DNA of 64,000 nucleotides, from positions 4,023,166 to 4,087,165 of the forward strand of contig OX457053.1 of the NCBI GenBank assembly GCA_949752735.1, written 5' to 3'. This stretch comes from Lumbricus terrestris (taxonomy: Eukaryota > Annelida > Clitellata > Crassiclitellata > Lumbricidae). Position 1 is the first letter of the stretch; the number at the start of each line of letters is the position of its first letter. A program made the translations under genes and the position numbers. The notes under the pieces were generated by a model. That model was not told the origin of the DNA. It saw only the letters and a program-made list of their open reading frames with translations, and did no database searches. Below are positions 1 through 13,256 of the stretch, piece by piece.

Positions 1-39
1 CCGCACTACCATGAGCCTCATTACCTTGCGCCGCATTAC

Positions 40-3000
40 CTTGAGGAAGTAGTTGAGTCGAGCGAGCGCTTCGATGAACATATCGCAGCCTTTGTTCGTG
101 AACTCGTAACGACCAGCGGTGAAGAAGTACAACGTCTTGTCCAAATCAAAGTCGTAATGTCTACGCAGTCAACAGACAATAAATAAATAATACAATAAAT
201 AGCAAAAGAATAAACATCTAAAAACCTGTCGTCATCCAAATTAGTAGCAGCTGAATTTGCTCGTTATGTAATCATGGCCCAGCATAGGAACAAGCACAAT
301 ATCGACCTGAACAATGCTAGAGAGGCAATGGAGTATCATTATATGGTTTATACAATTTATTTTTATTTATTTATTTCTCGCATTTGCTATAGCGCTCCTT
401 CAAGCTCTCTACTCAGAGGTGCTCCCGGCTACAGTGCGGACACTGAATCGGAGTTTCACGCTGAAGTGCACGAGCAATTGTGAGTGAAGGACTTGCTCAA
501 GGCCCCTACGCGGTGGCTTGAGGTAGATTTGAAACTAGAACTCTATGCCTCCAAAGCACCGAACCCACTATTACACCACTGCACCACACAAGTTACCTCA
601 CAAATCCTTAAATAGGGCCCCCAGAAATTCGCGATCTTGCGCAGTGCAAATTTCACGCAAAATTCCAGGTTTAGCGCAAGAGCGCAAAAATTGGCAATCC
701 GCGCGATTTTAGCGCAGATTTTGACAAAATCTTGCTAATTTATCTAAATTGGGCTTTGATTGACTTAAAAATCGTGACAGTTCAACATAGCAACGGCGAC
801 CGATGCGCGATAATCAAAATGGCGGCCGCCAAATGGGATGAAATTATAGAGGAATTTTTAGTTAAAGATCGTTATTTTTAGTAGTAATGCACAAACTTAA
901 ACTACAAAAAATTCCAGAACTTCACGGCCACGCAATAAAACGTATTAGACGAAATTTCTAAAAGCGGTCAAACAGCAGCGGCGTGTGCTGTCGCAGCTTA
1001 TGACAGAACGAACGCATTTGGTATAGAGCATCAGGCGTGCATACAAAGACGGAAGGCTAGTACTCAGCACGTTATGCAACTTGGTGATTCATTACAATAT
1101 AGGCATATATAATACTATTTGGAAGTTGTATTTGTAATGAGCGTAGATTTCGGGGGGGGCGTAAGTTTTGCAAAATTAATATCATTTGCGATCATCTGAA
1201 TACATTAATCTCATGGTTATAGGAACTTAATAACTGCACTTTGGGCCTGATTGTCTAATTTCCAAAACGCCTAAGCTGTATACTAAATGACAAAAACACT
1301 GTTAGATACTTTAGTACACCGATTCAATGAAAAAATAACGAACATTATCATTTTTAACTTGCGCAAAATTCGCGCAAATTTATCGTTTTTGGTGCGCAAT
1401 TTTTTCAAATTTCGGGTGCAAATTTCTGTGGGGCCTACTTAAACACCTTTCTTTCTATTGAACCTGTTTAAGCGAATCGAAGTACTGCTCGAAAGTTTTG
1501 ACTGACCCATGGAAATGGCCGCGTACAAAGTCGTTGATTTTCTCTTTTGAAATCGAATGTCGGTTCTGGAACTCATGAAGCGCGGCAAACTTCAGAACAT
1601 TGAGTCCATTGGGGGTCACGATATCTATCGAAAAACAATCAGACAGAACCATTTGGAATGTTTAAATTGCGGTAAGGAAGCATCACTCCACATTACACAA
1701 GCAATTCTCTACATTAGAACAAATCTTTGCAAGATTTCACCAAAATGATCCATGATAAAAAGTACAAAAGCCGTTAACTATATCTAATATAAAGTTGTGT
1801 GCGTGTGTGTGTGGATGTATGGATGTAGGCACGTAGTCATACACTACCTAACCGTACAGTCATCACAGAGCCATTTATTACATAGCCATAAATCATGTGG
1901 TCATACATTATGCACGTGTTATTTACATAGCCACACGCTACAAAGCCATATTTAATCTAGCCATACATTATATGACCATACAGACCTGGCTTTCTCCGTA
2001 ATAAATACTCGGACTCATATCCGGTTATCTCAGACACTGTCGTGAAGACGTGTGCGCAATGAACTGCAGCTCTTTCCATACAGTATCGGTGATAGATTCC
2101 ACGATCACCCGCTTCCTTGTCAAGACCAAACTGCCAAAGAAAAACAACAATATTTAGCAGTAACAATATTTAGCAATGACACTAGCAATAACATTAGCGA
2201 TAAAAATAGCACTAACAATAGCAATAACATTAGCAATAACAATAGCGCCAACAGCAGGGATCTAACCTCAACCTTTTTGCATCCCAGTAGGGCCAGTACA
2301 GCACGCCAACCACCTGACTACCTCAAACCCTACCACTATTTAAACAGCTGAGAAAAGAATCAGGATCAATTTATGATGGAGTAGTAGCATCTTCGTTTAT
2401 TGACTATTCTACAGACCTAGGTGTTGCACCGCATCCAGGTATACTGGTACAGGCTGCATGAAAAATAAGATCGTTTGTTACTACCATTATTCTCATACGA
2501 AGGAATCGCGTTTGATGTTTTCTATGTGGAACTCTTGCAAGTTAGTTCCAATGTTGTCTTTGACTGGGAGCTTAAAATCATGCGGCCTAAGCCAAAAATT
2601 AAAATAAACCCAGATGTACATGATTCTCGTTGCTGCTCCTTTATTATTTCCGCAGAAAAAAGGAAAAGGAAAGGCAACTCATGTCCTGTATAGAGGAAAA
2701 GAATCAACCATCTGTGTGGCTAACCTTATCCAGATTGTTGTAGAAGTCGGCGCTCCCTGCACAAAGATATCGTCCGAGGAGCGTGGCGTGTGTTGTGAAG
2801 ATCGTGGAGACATCTATGTGACGCGTTCGACAAACGATAAGCCCAATGGATGACAGCCACTCGTGGAAGTGCGCCACAAAGTAGGCAGGCTCAGGAAGGT
2901 TTCTACGAAGCTACAGCAAAAGAAATGTAGCCACACCATAGATTACACAGCCATAAATTATGCCAACCTTTTTGACTCTATGGCCACTTTTTAAAGTTGG

Positions 3001-6000
3001 AGGACACGAGGGACACTTTTTCTTAATTGAAGGACATTAGGGGGCCACAATACTAAAATTTAATTAACTAAAAGCATATAAATTGTTATATAATTGATTC
3101 AAAATAGAATGTTTTACATTGTTTATAGATGTCAAAATAAAATAATTTGCAATTAGGAAATAATTGTGTTCTTTCCTGTCCAAATTCTCAATTTTTTCAT
3201 ATATTTCTGTTAATTCTTTGAGAGACGAGGGCCAAATTCTGAGGCCTGGCGGGTCACTTTTGGCCTGCGGGCCACGGGTTGGAAACCGCTGAATTACGCA
3301 GACATAAATTACCATTCCTGTTGCTCACACCTCACCTTACCTTGTGATACCTCTTGCCCAAACCTCATGCTACTTCTTGCAAAACCGTTACCATACCTCT
3401 TGCTCAAACCTCGCCTACCTTGTGATACTTCTTGTCTAAATAACCTTACCCTACTTCTTGCTCAAACCTCACATTATCTCTCTCCAAACTTTACCAAGCC
3501 TCACCTTTCCTCCTTTCCTCTTGTCCAAACCTTACCCTATCTCTTGCCTACACTTACCTTAAGTACCACTTTCTCACACCTAACTTTAGCACAATGGCAT
3601 ACCTCTGCTAAGAACCAGACGGTTAAAAATCCAAATATAATGGCGTCGTTTGACTCTCGATCGTGCCACGGAATTCCGATGTGCGTGCATTCCCAGATTT
3701 CTCGTTTCCATTCGTCCAACTTAAAGGCAGCTGATCCAATGTCAAAGAGAATGACTTTTGGATATCCATCTATCAGCCATCGACCAAAGTAGACCTAAAC
3801 ATCAAAAACAACCAAGCTTATCTCAATAACTCATAGACTTTTACAAATGACAATGACAACTCCATAAATTTTGATAAATGACAATTTTCATTGGCTTCAA
3901 ATTTTTTTAAAGATACTGCAGAAGCAATTATCATTTCAAGATACAACAAATATGTTATAAAACGTCAGTGACATATTTAAAAAATTAAAGCCATTTAACT
4001 AGAAATAGGGGCTCAGTAAATGTGCAGCAACAAAAACAAAACAAACAGTAACAATAAATAATGTCAAATAGAAAACAATAAACAGTAACAAATAGTAATA
4101 ACAAATCAAAAAATCATTAATAATATTAATGAAAGAACAAGCAAAAATAAATAATAGAATTATCATTATTATTATAATTAAATTATCATCTATAACGTGC
4201 CTAAAAAAATGAATCTTGCACAAAAGCGTGCAACAGGAAAATCTACTTATTATAAACCTACAGCAAAGAAGACTTAAGGCTAGTTTTGAAGAGCAACATT
4301 ATGTTAAATTAATTTAAATTTAATTAACTTAATTAAGCGAACTAAGCCCAGCAATAATAGCAAATAACAAAAGAGAATAACATAAATTATATCAATTATT
4401 TAAAATAGCGATCATAACTCTTTGGAAATAAAAAAAAAACATTTACGCGTATTCCATATTCCGCCATTTGACTTAGAGTGTTTTTTATCGCTCCGTTTCC
4501 AGGCTCCAGGATCTCGACCTCCGTTCGGACACATGACTCGTTGTACGGACCGATGAGCGTGTACTGCTCTCCGAGTTCTTCGACGGTCACAGCGGCTTTT
4601 GTCTTTATTACGGTGTAAATTCCACCAACTGTAACAAAACATTTACAATCAAATAACCAACCATTTCAATCAAGCAGTGTATCAATCAACAGACAACCCA
4701 TCTATAAGAAATCAATAGTCATACTGTTTTAGGTGTCAAAGAGCCACATTAATGGCAGCCTTCAAGGCGACCACCTGTTATGCTGCTCATTTTACGGTCT
4801 TTGATACTTAAGCAATGTAAGGCTGAGTAAGCCTTACGGGGCTGGCAGGTATCAAGCCCACGTCCTTCAAAGCTTTGTGCCAGCATGCCACCACCCAACC
4901 ATCTCCCACACTGACTTAAATATATGATCGAATGGATAAATTAATGAACTAATCAATCAATCAATTCATATATCAATCGAACAATCAAACAACCAATCGC
5001 ACAATCAATCAAACAATCCATCAATCAATATATTCATCAATCAAACAATCCATCAATTAATATATTCATCAATCAAACCGTCAATCAATCAATGCTGGTT
5101 ACATACGTAATTTGGTATTAACAATGTGCATGTACCTCTCTTCTGTACAGGCATTACAACCAGTGCCGGCGCTAGCACCCCCCGTACCCCCCGGCCGGGG
5201 GGGCCCCGAGTTTGAAGGGGGCCCCAAATTTAGCTGGTCATTATGCCTATTTGTGACTGTACAGATCCGGTCTGGTGCATGCCTCAACTAACCACATGGC
5301 ACTGCCATAGCAGACCTAAAGCAAATATCCTACCGATTATGGGCGTAAGTTTAAAGCCATTTAAACTTACTCAGGCAATTTCGTCCACTTTCTCAAACAC
5401 AATGTTTATAAATTGTAACTGATTCTAATTGCTAATTGGATGAGGCCTCCAAATAAAACATGCGTGAGGCCCAAACATTAAAGCCTGTATAGGGTCCCAG
5501 ATGTCCTTTGTATGTGTCTGATCTCAAGTTTGCAAGTGGCCTCAAATGTAGCTGGTAATTATACCTTTCATGACTGTTCATTCCTGAAATCACGCACCGA
5601 ATTACGTTTTAACGCAAATCATACAAAATAATATTATGCAAACTAATAGAGCATTGTCCTTCAACCAAAGAGGAGACTTTGGGGGTGTGGACAGGGGCAC
5701 GGTCCCACAATTTGTGGTTGGGACGGAATCCTTGTATCCCCAATATTTCAGAAATATTTCATAAGTATCATCCACTGCCCATCAATAATGATCAATTTTG
5801 TTAAGATGACAGCCTTTAAATGCTACCATTACAGTTGGCAAATCGGACAAATTTGAACAATGGAGAGGGCACACTCTGAAGTCCCAAACCACGACTAACA
5901 GCATTGAAAAATGAGCAATTTTTGTAAAGATGACAGGTTAAAATTCTACCATTACAGCATGGAAATTCCAAAAATGTAACAATTGGGATACATTTATTGA

Positions 6001-9000
6001 AGTCTTACACCATGTCTTTCAGCACTTACATTATGAAAATTTTTACTGAGATGACAGCTCAAGGTATGGGGGTTCCAAGTTTTTTTTCGGGGGGGCCTCA
6101 GGTACCCTAGCGCCGGCACTGATTACAACCTCTCTTCGCCATTCTGCTCTCCTCTCACTCCTCCCACTTCTCATTTCTCATTTAATCACTCTCCCCTTTT
6201 CATCGGTATGACACCAAAAATGTATCACCCTGACACATTGATCTCCCACACACAAACACACACAGATGCACACCCACACACACACATACACACAAATACA
6301 TGCAAACTACAACAAACTACAAATCACATGCAAACTCCCGTGCAGGGTTAACACGCTTCCAATTCACAGTTCTAAAATGCATAAGCACAGTCTTAAGCAT
6401 AGATTTTAGGTGAGAACTAAAGATGCTGCAGCATCTCTGGGTCTGCAGTTTTGAGGGCCCGCAGTTATAAATAATTATGTGTGTGGTGAAATGGTGGTTT
6501 TTCGGTTGGGGAGGGGCGAGGCGGCAATTGAAGGGTGATCACAGCGCCAGGCCACACTAGCCATAATACAGTCCTACATGGGCGCCCGCAGGATTTTTTG
6601 CAGGGGGGGTCAGTCATGACCAGTAGAATTAAGATATAAAATATCATTATAGACTAAGCAACTGACACAGTCACATTGTCGCAATATAGCGTAGGCCTAC
6701 TACTATTTATGAGTCTTTTGCAATGAGACAAACAACTTTCAACATTTTCCGGCTATAACTCATGCAATACATGCAATCATGCATGGCATATATTATTCAT
6801 GTACACGTTCATTGTAGAAAACCATAACACTAGTAACGGTCTAAGGGACGTCATTTTGTTTTTCCAGGGCACAGAAAATATTTCAGGGGCAAAACTTGGC
6901 TATCTTGTTAAACAAAAATTTCTACATGTGCAAGAAACTGTGTTTAACGATCAAACATGTTTTCTTCTTGTTTTATTTATTTCTTACTATGTTTGATTCA
7001 GTTATGGGAAATATTTTAAACACTACAGTATTTAAAATACTATTTTAAATGCTATCAAAGTATTTTGTAAGCCTACTTGTATTTATGATACATTAGATTG
7101 ACTGTGGTCCGTAAGCCTATTTATAATTTTAACCTCCAATTCTTTTTGACTAGTGTGTTCTCTGTACTATTTTAATCCTAAAGTATTAAAAACCTTTCAT
7201 CTGTCATTACCAACAGCTAATAGGGCAACATTGCATGCTGCATGCACTAGGCGTGAAATAATTATTATTTGGCTATTATTATTATTTATGGTGAAAGCCC
7301 CTAGTTATATGGTCTCTAACTATGTCAGGCAAAGCATAATTCGTAGGCTAACATGTCCTTAACCATATATAATCATACTTATATAATTATACCGGTATAT
7401 ACAATATACATATAGGCCTATGCATAGTACACAATCTGCCAAGCAATATTTGTAAACTGATATGCAACAAAATGGAACTTTTGTCAACCAACTGTCTATT
7501 GTCACTGTGCGCCATCACTTTTATCAGAGACTGAATTTGAATTATGAAGATTCAACTGAAATGGGTCGATATGCAACCTATCTGGCCCGTATTTAACCAT
7601 ATTAGGCAGAAAGGACTTGAGTTGGAAAAAGCAAGCGGATAATGATGGGTGAACTCATATCCACCAGGAAGAAACCATGTTCAAATAAAAGAAATTGATC
7701 ATAGTTTAGGACATGCATGTCCAACAAGTAAAGTCTATACCCAATCATCACATTAAAAAACTAATCACTAAGTGTGAATTCCAGTTCAATAGACGTCACA
7801 TAACTTAGTTCTGGCCTACCGTGGAGCAGTGGCGGAGTGGTGTGCGGTTGGAGGGCGACGACTGGCGTCGCATTCTGCAGTACATTAATGGCAGTTCAAG
7901 ACATTGTCTGTAAACTCGGTGTGTCATTTCGCGTAGGCTTCGCTGTCGTCAGATCATGCGGACCTCGTAACGAATAACATTCCGACCGGCTATATGAACT
8001 GGACTCCATGTCCTCGGTCATCTTTTCTCTTACTTACATCATCCACTCTCCAGTAGTCAGCTCTGAAGGAACTCTAGTCATCATATTAGAGGCTAATATC
8101 CGTCCTAAACAATCGGACTCGATCCCTCTCCTCCCCTCACCCTCATGAGCCAGTCTTCCACTCTCAGGCCGACCTTCCCCTCCGAAGTGAGTTTGGCCCA
8201 TTTATGACCCCCACCGTTTTTCACTTGTCTTAAATTGCGGCCGACCTGTAGCCTATAGGGATAGAAGCCACTGCTAATGTCCGCTCCTCTGTGACCCAAT
8301 TTTATTGCCCTCCCCTCATCCGTCGCAGTCAGTCCAGTGTTTCCCATCTTTCACCTCTCTCCATTAAGAATTTCTCTCATCTTCTTCCGACATGTGCGGC
8401 CTTAGTCGCTCTCACAGGTCGCCGGTGTTGGGAGGGGGGGAACGACAGACGATTCCATTGGGCCTATAATTTATGCGCTCTGCTCCATGTCAGACGGTGG
8501 CTGGGGTAGCCCACCTAATCCGCGGTGAAAGACGTTCGCGCGTCTATTACGGTGTCCACGGGTAAACGGTTCATAGGCTACGGACCATAGATCAATGTAT
8601 ATTTGTATATATACATATATACATGTATATATAACTTGAAACTATACTGACTTGTGCATTATATATAAATATCATACTGAGAGGGTGAAAATAGCCTGTA
8701 CGTCTCTTGAGTATTAATAATCCAGAGGTGACAGGTCATTGCTTAACTGGGCACACGTACACTGCCTTACTGCAGCCCTTCCCTTGCAGGTCTGCTCAAT
8801 GGGCAACGCATCTCCTCCACTCGTCCCAGTCCATCACCAGCTCCTCTGACCTCTTCCCAAGATATCTCCAAGCACCCCAAGTCATCTCTAATTACAATGC
8901 CAGAGCAGCCAGACATCCGTCTGTGACCCTGTGTATCGTATATCCAACAGGCTATAGCCGCTATAGGATTTAGCTCAGACGGCAGACTGATCCCTCCCCC

Positions 9001-9991
9001 CCCTCACTGACGTCCGTGGTATGACCGAGTAACGAATTCCACTAGTACCCAGTATGTAGAGATAACCAAAAGATATAATTATTGGCCTATGCCAAAGCTA
9101 GTGAAGTAGCCTAAAAGAACACAATGACCGCGTGGTTGGCACCCTGTCCCGTTTTACCACTGTCCACTGACATTTATTCCAAAAAGTGCTATTATTAATA
9201 TTTTATCAGGATTTCCAGGGGGGGTCACGCGACCCCCCTTGACCTATGCTGCGGGCGCCCATGCAGTCCTACACACAGTTGACTTTATTATGAGCAGGGA
9301 GTTTACAACAATCACTAATTTAAAAAATAAACTACAGCATGTGCACATTGTGCAGATTATAAAGACTTATATGCTCACCCAAATAGGACTAAAGACGTGC
9401 TTACATGGTAAACCACAATCTGTTTGAATCAGATGTAAAAAAGATCTAGATTTAAAAGCACTTGGAGGTAGCACGTTAAGCACCTCGTGTCTCCATTATG
9501 CAGAACCGTGCCTTTTCTGTGGTAGGACCCTCAACCTGGAATGGCCTCCCTTGATGCTCCGCTCCCTTTCTAGAACTGCTTCTCAGGCATTCTTCTCTAT
9601 CATCTTAAGAGCTTTATTTATTTTTCGGACAGTTTTATTTGGCCGTGCTGAGTTGGGAGTACCTCTGAGTAGTCCCATTGAAAAGGCGCTACAGAAATTC
9701 AGTTAATGAATGAATGAATGAATGAATCGACAATCACTAAAACCCAAATACCATCTCCCTCTTACTTACGCACTGTCCACGCGGCACGCGCCTCCCTATA
9801 AACAACCAATCACTATAACAAGAACAACAGAAAAGTGACGAACCCTTATTCGCGACTTCCCATCCGACTTCGAAGAACCACTGGTTCTTAGCCGCTGCCT
9901 CTGCACCGCCGTCAAGATCGTAGTCGACATAGTCTGGATCGAGGGACTTAAGGTTTCGGGCGAAGGAACTCTTCCTTGTACGCAACGCCAT
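40..9991 (-). CDS. gys: Glycogen synthase, 5' half of gene (seven exons; 3' part lies off the left edge)
   Basis: This enzyme transfers glucose from UDP-glucose to growing cytosolic glycogen (GT3 family). Exons, in transcript order: 9844-9991, 4447-4628, 3603-3794, 2725-2910, 1986-2130, 1507-1624, 40-160. They join in frame to 364 residues, about half of the usual 700. Recognisable blocks are [16 protein letters not shown] (residues about 41-56), [111 protein letters not shown] and [12 protein letters not shown]. All introns are GT-AG. The ATG at 9991 gives the family-like N terminus and has G at +4. The N-terminal RKSSF is a plausible counterpart of the regulatory phosphosites of animal enzymes (inference). 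The catalytic C-terminal Rossmann domain is outside the window. Confidence 0.95.
370..592 (-). repeat. tRNA-derived SINE copy
   Basis: Read on the minus strand: a tRNA-like head with box B-like GTTTCAAATC, a middle with CGCGTAGGGGCCTTGAGC, and the family tail AGAGCTTGAAGGAGCGCTATAGC, followed by an A/T-rich run. The same body recurs at 11405, 20575, 26775 and 44912. Confidence 0.7.
613..1437. mobile_element. Inverted-repeat element in glycogen synthase intron 6
   Basis: Terminal inverted repeats TAGGGCCCCCAGAAATT and AATTTCTGTGGGGCCTA, flanked on both sides by CTTAAA. Subterminal regions at both ends are rich in GCGCAAAATT-like motifs. No transposase frame is seen. Confidence 0.65.
1805..1990. 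repeat. Degenerate short repeats (ACATAGCCAT-like) in glycogen synthase intron 5
   Basis: Variants of ATAGCCATA and GGTCATACATTA recur about every 20-25 bp through most of intron 5 and up to the exon 5 donor. Nothing gene-like. Confidence 0.5.
2157..2252. repeat. Tandem repeat of AGCAATAACATT type
   Basis: About eight imperfect 12-bp units, beginning roughly 25 bp upstream of the glycogen synthase exon 5 acceptor. The remainder of this intron (to 2724) shows nothing recognisable. Confidence 0.7.
2960..3291. mobile_element. Worn hAT-like element in glycogen synthase intron 3
   Basis: The right end GGGCCACGGGTTGGAAACCGCTG is a typical hAT terminus. A degraded partner (CCAACC…TGGCCAC) is seen near 2952-2985. 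No clear target duplication. Confidence 0.45.
3320..3590. repeat. Degenerate minisatellite (CTTGCTCAAACCTCACCTTAC-like)
   Basis: Repeated CCTCTTGC and CAAACCTCACC words with 25-40 bp spacing fill the sequence just downstream of glycogen synthase exon 3. Confidence 0.6.
3795..4446. other. Glycogen synthase intron 2, AT-rich, no feature seen
   Basis: Low-complexity A/T-rich sequence without inverted termini, long frames or tandem arrays that I can identify. Confidence 0.6.
4955..5092. repeat. (AATC)n microsatellite, imperfect
   Basis: AATC units with interruptions in glycogen synthase intron 1, just before the hAT at 5161. Confidence 0.8.
5161..6121. mobile_element. hAT non-autonomous element, 961 bp
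   Basis: Inverted termini CAGTGCCGGCGCTAG and CTAGCGCCGGCACTG with an exact 8-bp target duplication ATTACAAC (5153-5160, 6122-6129). The interior holds about three diverged units built around AAGATGACAG…CTACCATTACAG. No transposase frame. Confidence 0.92.
6577..9263. mobile_element. hAT-like element with CATGGGCGCCCGCAG termini, 2.7 kb
   Basis: Perfect 15-bp inverted termini and 8-bp target duplication CAGTCCTA (6569-6576, 9264-9271), in glycogen synthase intron 1. The left interior (6600-7020) resembles 13370-13840 of another element. Only short frames are present; no transposase motif recognised. G-rich runs adjoin both ends. Confidence 0.88.
9495..9728 (+). mobile_element. 3' end of a LINE with (GAAT)n tail
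   Basis: Frame fragments read [16 protein letters not shown], typical of the C-terminal end of LINE reverse-transcriptase proteins, followed by frameshifts and stops, then the tail with AGGCGCTACAGAAATTCA and (GAAT)n. The tail is shared with the SINE family here. Confidence 0.6.
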
Positions 9992-10477
9992 CGCGGACTA
10001 ACTTACACGGATCCTCAGGCGCTTGTATTAACCGCTGGACTTCGGTCAGCTGGCTGGAAAGGGGTCAAGGTCGTATCGTTCAAAGGCAAAACTCAAAATC
10101 TCACTTACGGGAGCTTTAACTATCTTTAAGCGTCAATTGTATAAAACTAAATTAATACTTGATCACGAATTTGTTGTTTTATGTTAGGATATCGTACGCT
10201 AACTGATGAAATGATCTGAAAGTATTAATGAAAAAGGCGTTGAGGCTAGACGCTTTGACCTAGAAACGAAACTAGGTCATGTAGGCGGCGTGCTCGTGGC
10301 ATGCCCTGGGAGGAGAATTTGATCCACAGCCGAGTGCTGGAGCATGGCAGCTTTGTGTAGGCCGCGAGACACACCGGTCGAGGGAAATGTCGTTTAGGTA
10401 TAATTTGTAGGGCAAAGGACAGAAGACTCTGCTGTGTAATCTATTATCTATGTGGTCCTTGCGTCCGCATGTATGTA
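9992..10477. other. Upstream region of glycogen synthase
   Basis: Contains the 5' UTR and presumably the promoter. I see no convincing TATA box. A mariner-like element begins at 10478, so proximal upstream sequence is under 0.5 kb. Confidence 0.4.
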
Positions 10478-10802
10478 CAGGGTGGCTCAATAAAAATGTA
10501 CCACCAGCAAAAATGCAATTTATCCGCAACCAAACTTGATTGTTTTACGAAAATAGCAAGATTTATAGAGGACAGAATTTGCAACAATCCCTGAAAATCT
10601 CATTAATGAATTTGCATTACTTCAGAAGTTACAGATGTGTAAAAACATTTTTCCATATTTTCAAATGTCCGCAGAATTCCGTGATTTCTTTAACTTAAGA
10701 ATTTTTTGCAAATTACAACACACAAAATGATGATGTCATAGGACCTCACTAAGACTTGTATAGGACCTGCTTATGAAGCAAGCTGTTCGCGATTGGTGAT
10801 AT

Positions 10803-11399
<597 letters not shown>

Positions 11400-11404
11400 G
11401 TAAT

Positions 11405-11455
11405 TTATATCTATAGCGCCCCTTCAAGGAGTCTACTCAGAGGCGCTCCCGACCC
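11405..11455 (-). repeat. SINE tail fragment
   Basis: TATAGCGCCCCTTCAAGGAG…ACTCAGAGGCGCTCCCG, the family tail in reverse, just after the TCTA array. Confidence 0.6.
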
Positions 11456-12414
11456 AAGCCCGACCCAAGCCCGGTACGGTATATTAAGGTCTCAAGTTGT
11501 GAATCAGTTACCGAACGTCATGGGCAAAGTTTCTGCGGAAGATAAAGTTGACTCTCGGACGTTGCGTAAACAGAGACTGGGACATCGCGCACGTGATCAT
11601 AGCAAAATACCTAGTGAGAAGTGGAGCATGAGCACAATGAAGGCTATCTGCAAACGTCTTTATGTACCGTAACAAAGGTCATGTGTCGGAAGAGAGGCAG
11701 GAAGTGGTCGTCTGGTCTGACGGAAAAATGTAGACGAAAAAATGTAGGCAATGTTGACGAAAGTCGCTGGGTAGTCGAAAGGGTCAAGTTTGTAAAGAAC
11801 ATTATGGTTCGGCATCGGATCTGCTGGCGTGTGTTACGACTGCAAGGATAGACTGGACGTCATCCCATCCAGTAGGCTAAATGAATAACTTAACGTTGAG
11901 CTCTCTTACCCAGACTCGTTGAAGACCGCCGGCATGTTATAACATCTGGTTTATTTTTCCAGCAGGACGGTGCGCTGCAGCTTGCACGCACGTCAAAGTT
12001 GATCATGCGAGGCTCCGACTCGATAAAACAAGGCCATACTAGGAGCTTCACAAAAAGAATTTGAGCTCTTGTGAAGCAGGGAGTGGACACTCCAATCATA
12101 CTTTACGACAAACTGTTAAACGGAATTCTTAGGTCGTAGTGAAAGTTATATCATTTGGCATGGAAATCTACAAATGACGTTCATATTTCTGCGGAAATTT
12201 GAAAAACGGAATCGAAAGTTTAAACAGCTGTATCTTTTGAAAACATGAAAAATTTTAAGTTGAACTTTCTGGGATTGTTGGAAATTCATTCCCCTGATTA
12301 TGGTGAATTTCTCGCAGAAATCTTTCAATCGGTTGCGAAGATATTGCATTTTATACGGTGGTACATTATTTTATTGAGCCACCCTGCATATATACAATTA
12401 TATATTATTATACG

Positions 12415-12469
<55 letters not shown>
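12415..12469. repeat. (TA)n microsatellite
   Basis: About 25 TA units. Confidence 0.95.
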
Positions 12470-12470
<1 letters not shown>

Positions 12471-12684
12471 ATACAAATAATACACACATAATGTATGTTG
12501 GCCAGGCTTGGCCTATAGTTGTGTTACTTGTGTAGAGGTTGCCTGAATGTAAGTGGGCCTGTAACGCATTCGTTAGCCACTATTATAGGGCCTAGGATAA
12601 TAGGCCTAAACGCTTCTAATAACGATTGTTGCTGTAATTGAACTTGTTGATAATGAAAGCGACGAATTATTACAGTCCTGCGAT

Positions 12685-12826
12685 CAGTGACGGCGCCAGG
12701 ATTTCAGTTGGGGGGCCTTAATCCTCGCCGAAGAAATTTTCCATTTTCATTCGCCAAAATTTCTGACACGTTTTTTTTAGTCATTTGGTCGAAATCTCAT
12801 GGAAATTTTCCATTTTTCAGTCAGTG
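12685..12826. mobile_element. Partial hAT-like end
   Basis: Starts CAGTGACGGCGCCAGGATTT and contains the TTGGTCGAAATCTCATGGAAA module that also occurs at 15775, 35680 and 54205. No matching right end found. The surrounding 12387-13243 has no gene signal. Confidence 0.4.
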
Positions 12827-13256
12827 GGACAATTAACGGACGACGTGGACGGTGCACTAGGTCAATTGCCAACTATTGTGAGGTAGCGGAAAGGGGGAGA
12901 ATGAGCGGGGAAGGGAGAGTCTTCAGAAGAGGAGACGGAGTAGAATACGTGATGCAAAATATGCATAGGTATAGGCCCTTACATGTATAGCCTATCAGAA
13001 AAGTACGTGTAAACGATTTCATTTTCTCATTCTCGGCGTATGTTGTCGAGTGGCGCCAGTCGTCCATTCCAAAGCCATCCAATCCATCCACCGACAATGT
13101 ACAGTCGATGTACTCATCATGGCTGAGTTGACCAAGAGGGGATGGGGGTGGGGGGTGGGGCACAGATGCAGCAGGGATCTCGATATGAAATAATTTTCTT
13201 CTCGGTCATGGATTTGAATCGGCAACCTCGTGGTTGATAGATAAACCCGCTCAGGG

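Noticed and set aside
8105..8973. Small frames inside the 6577-9263 element as a transposase
   Set aside because: Short, overlapping on opposite strands and without any transposase motif.
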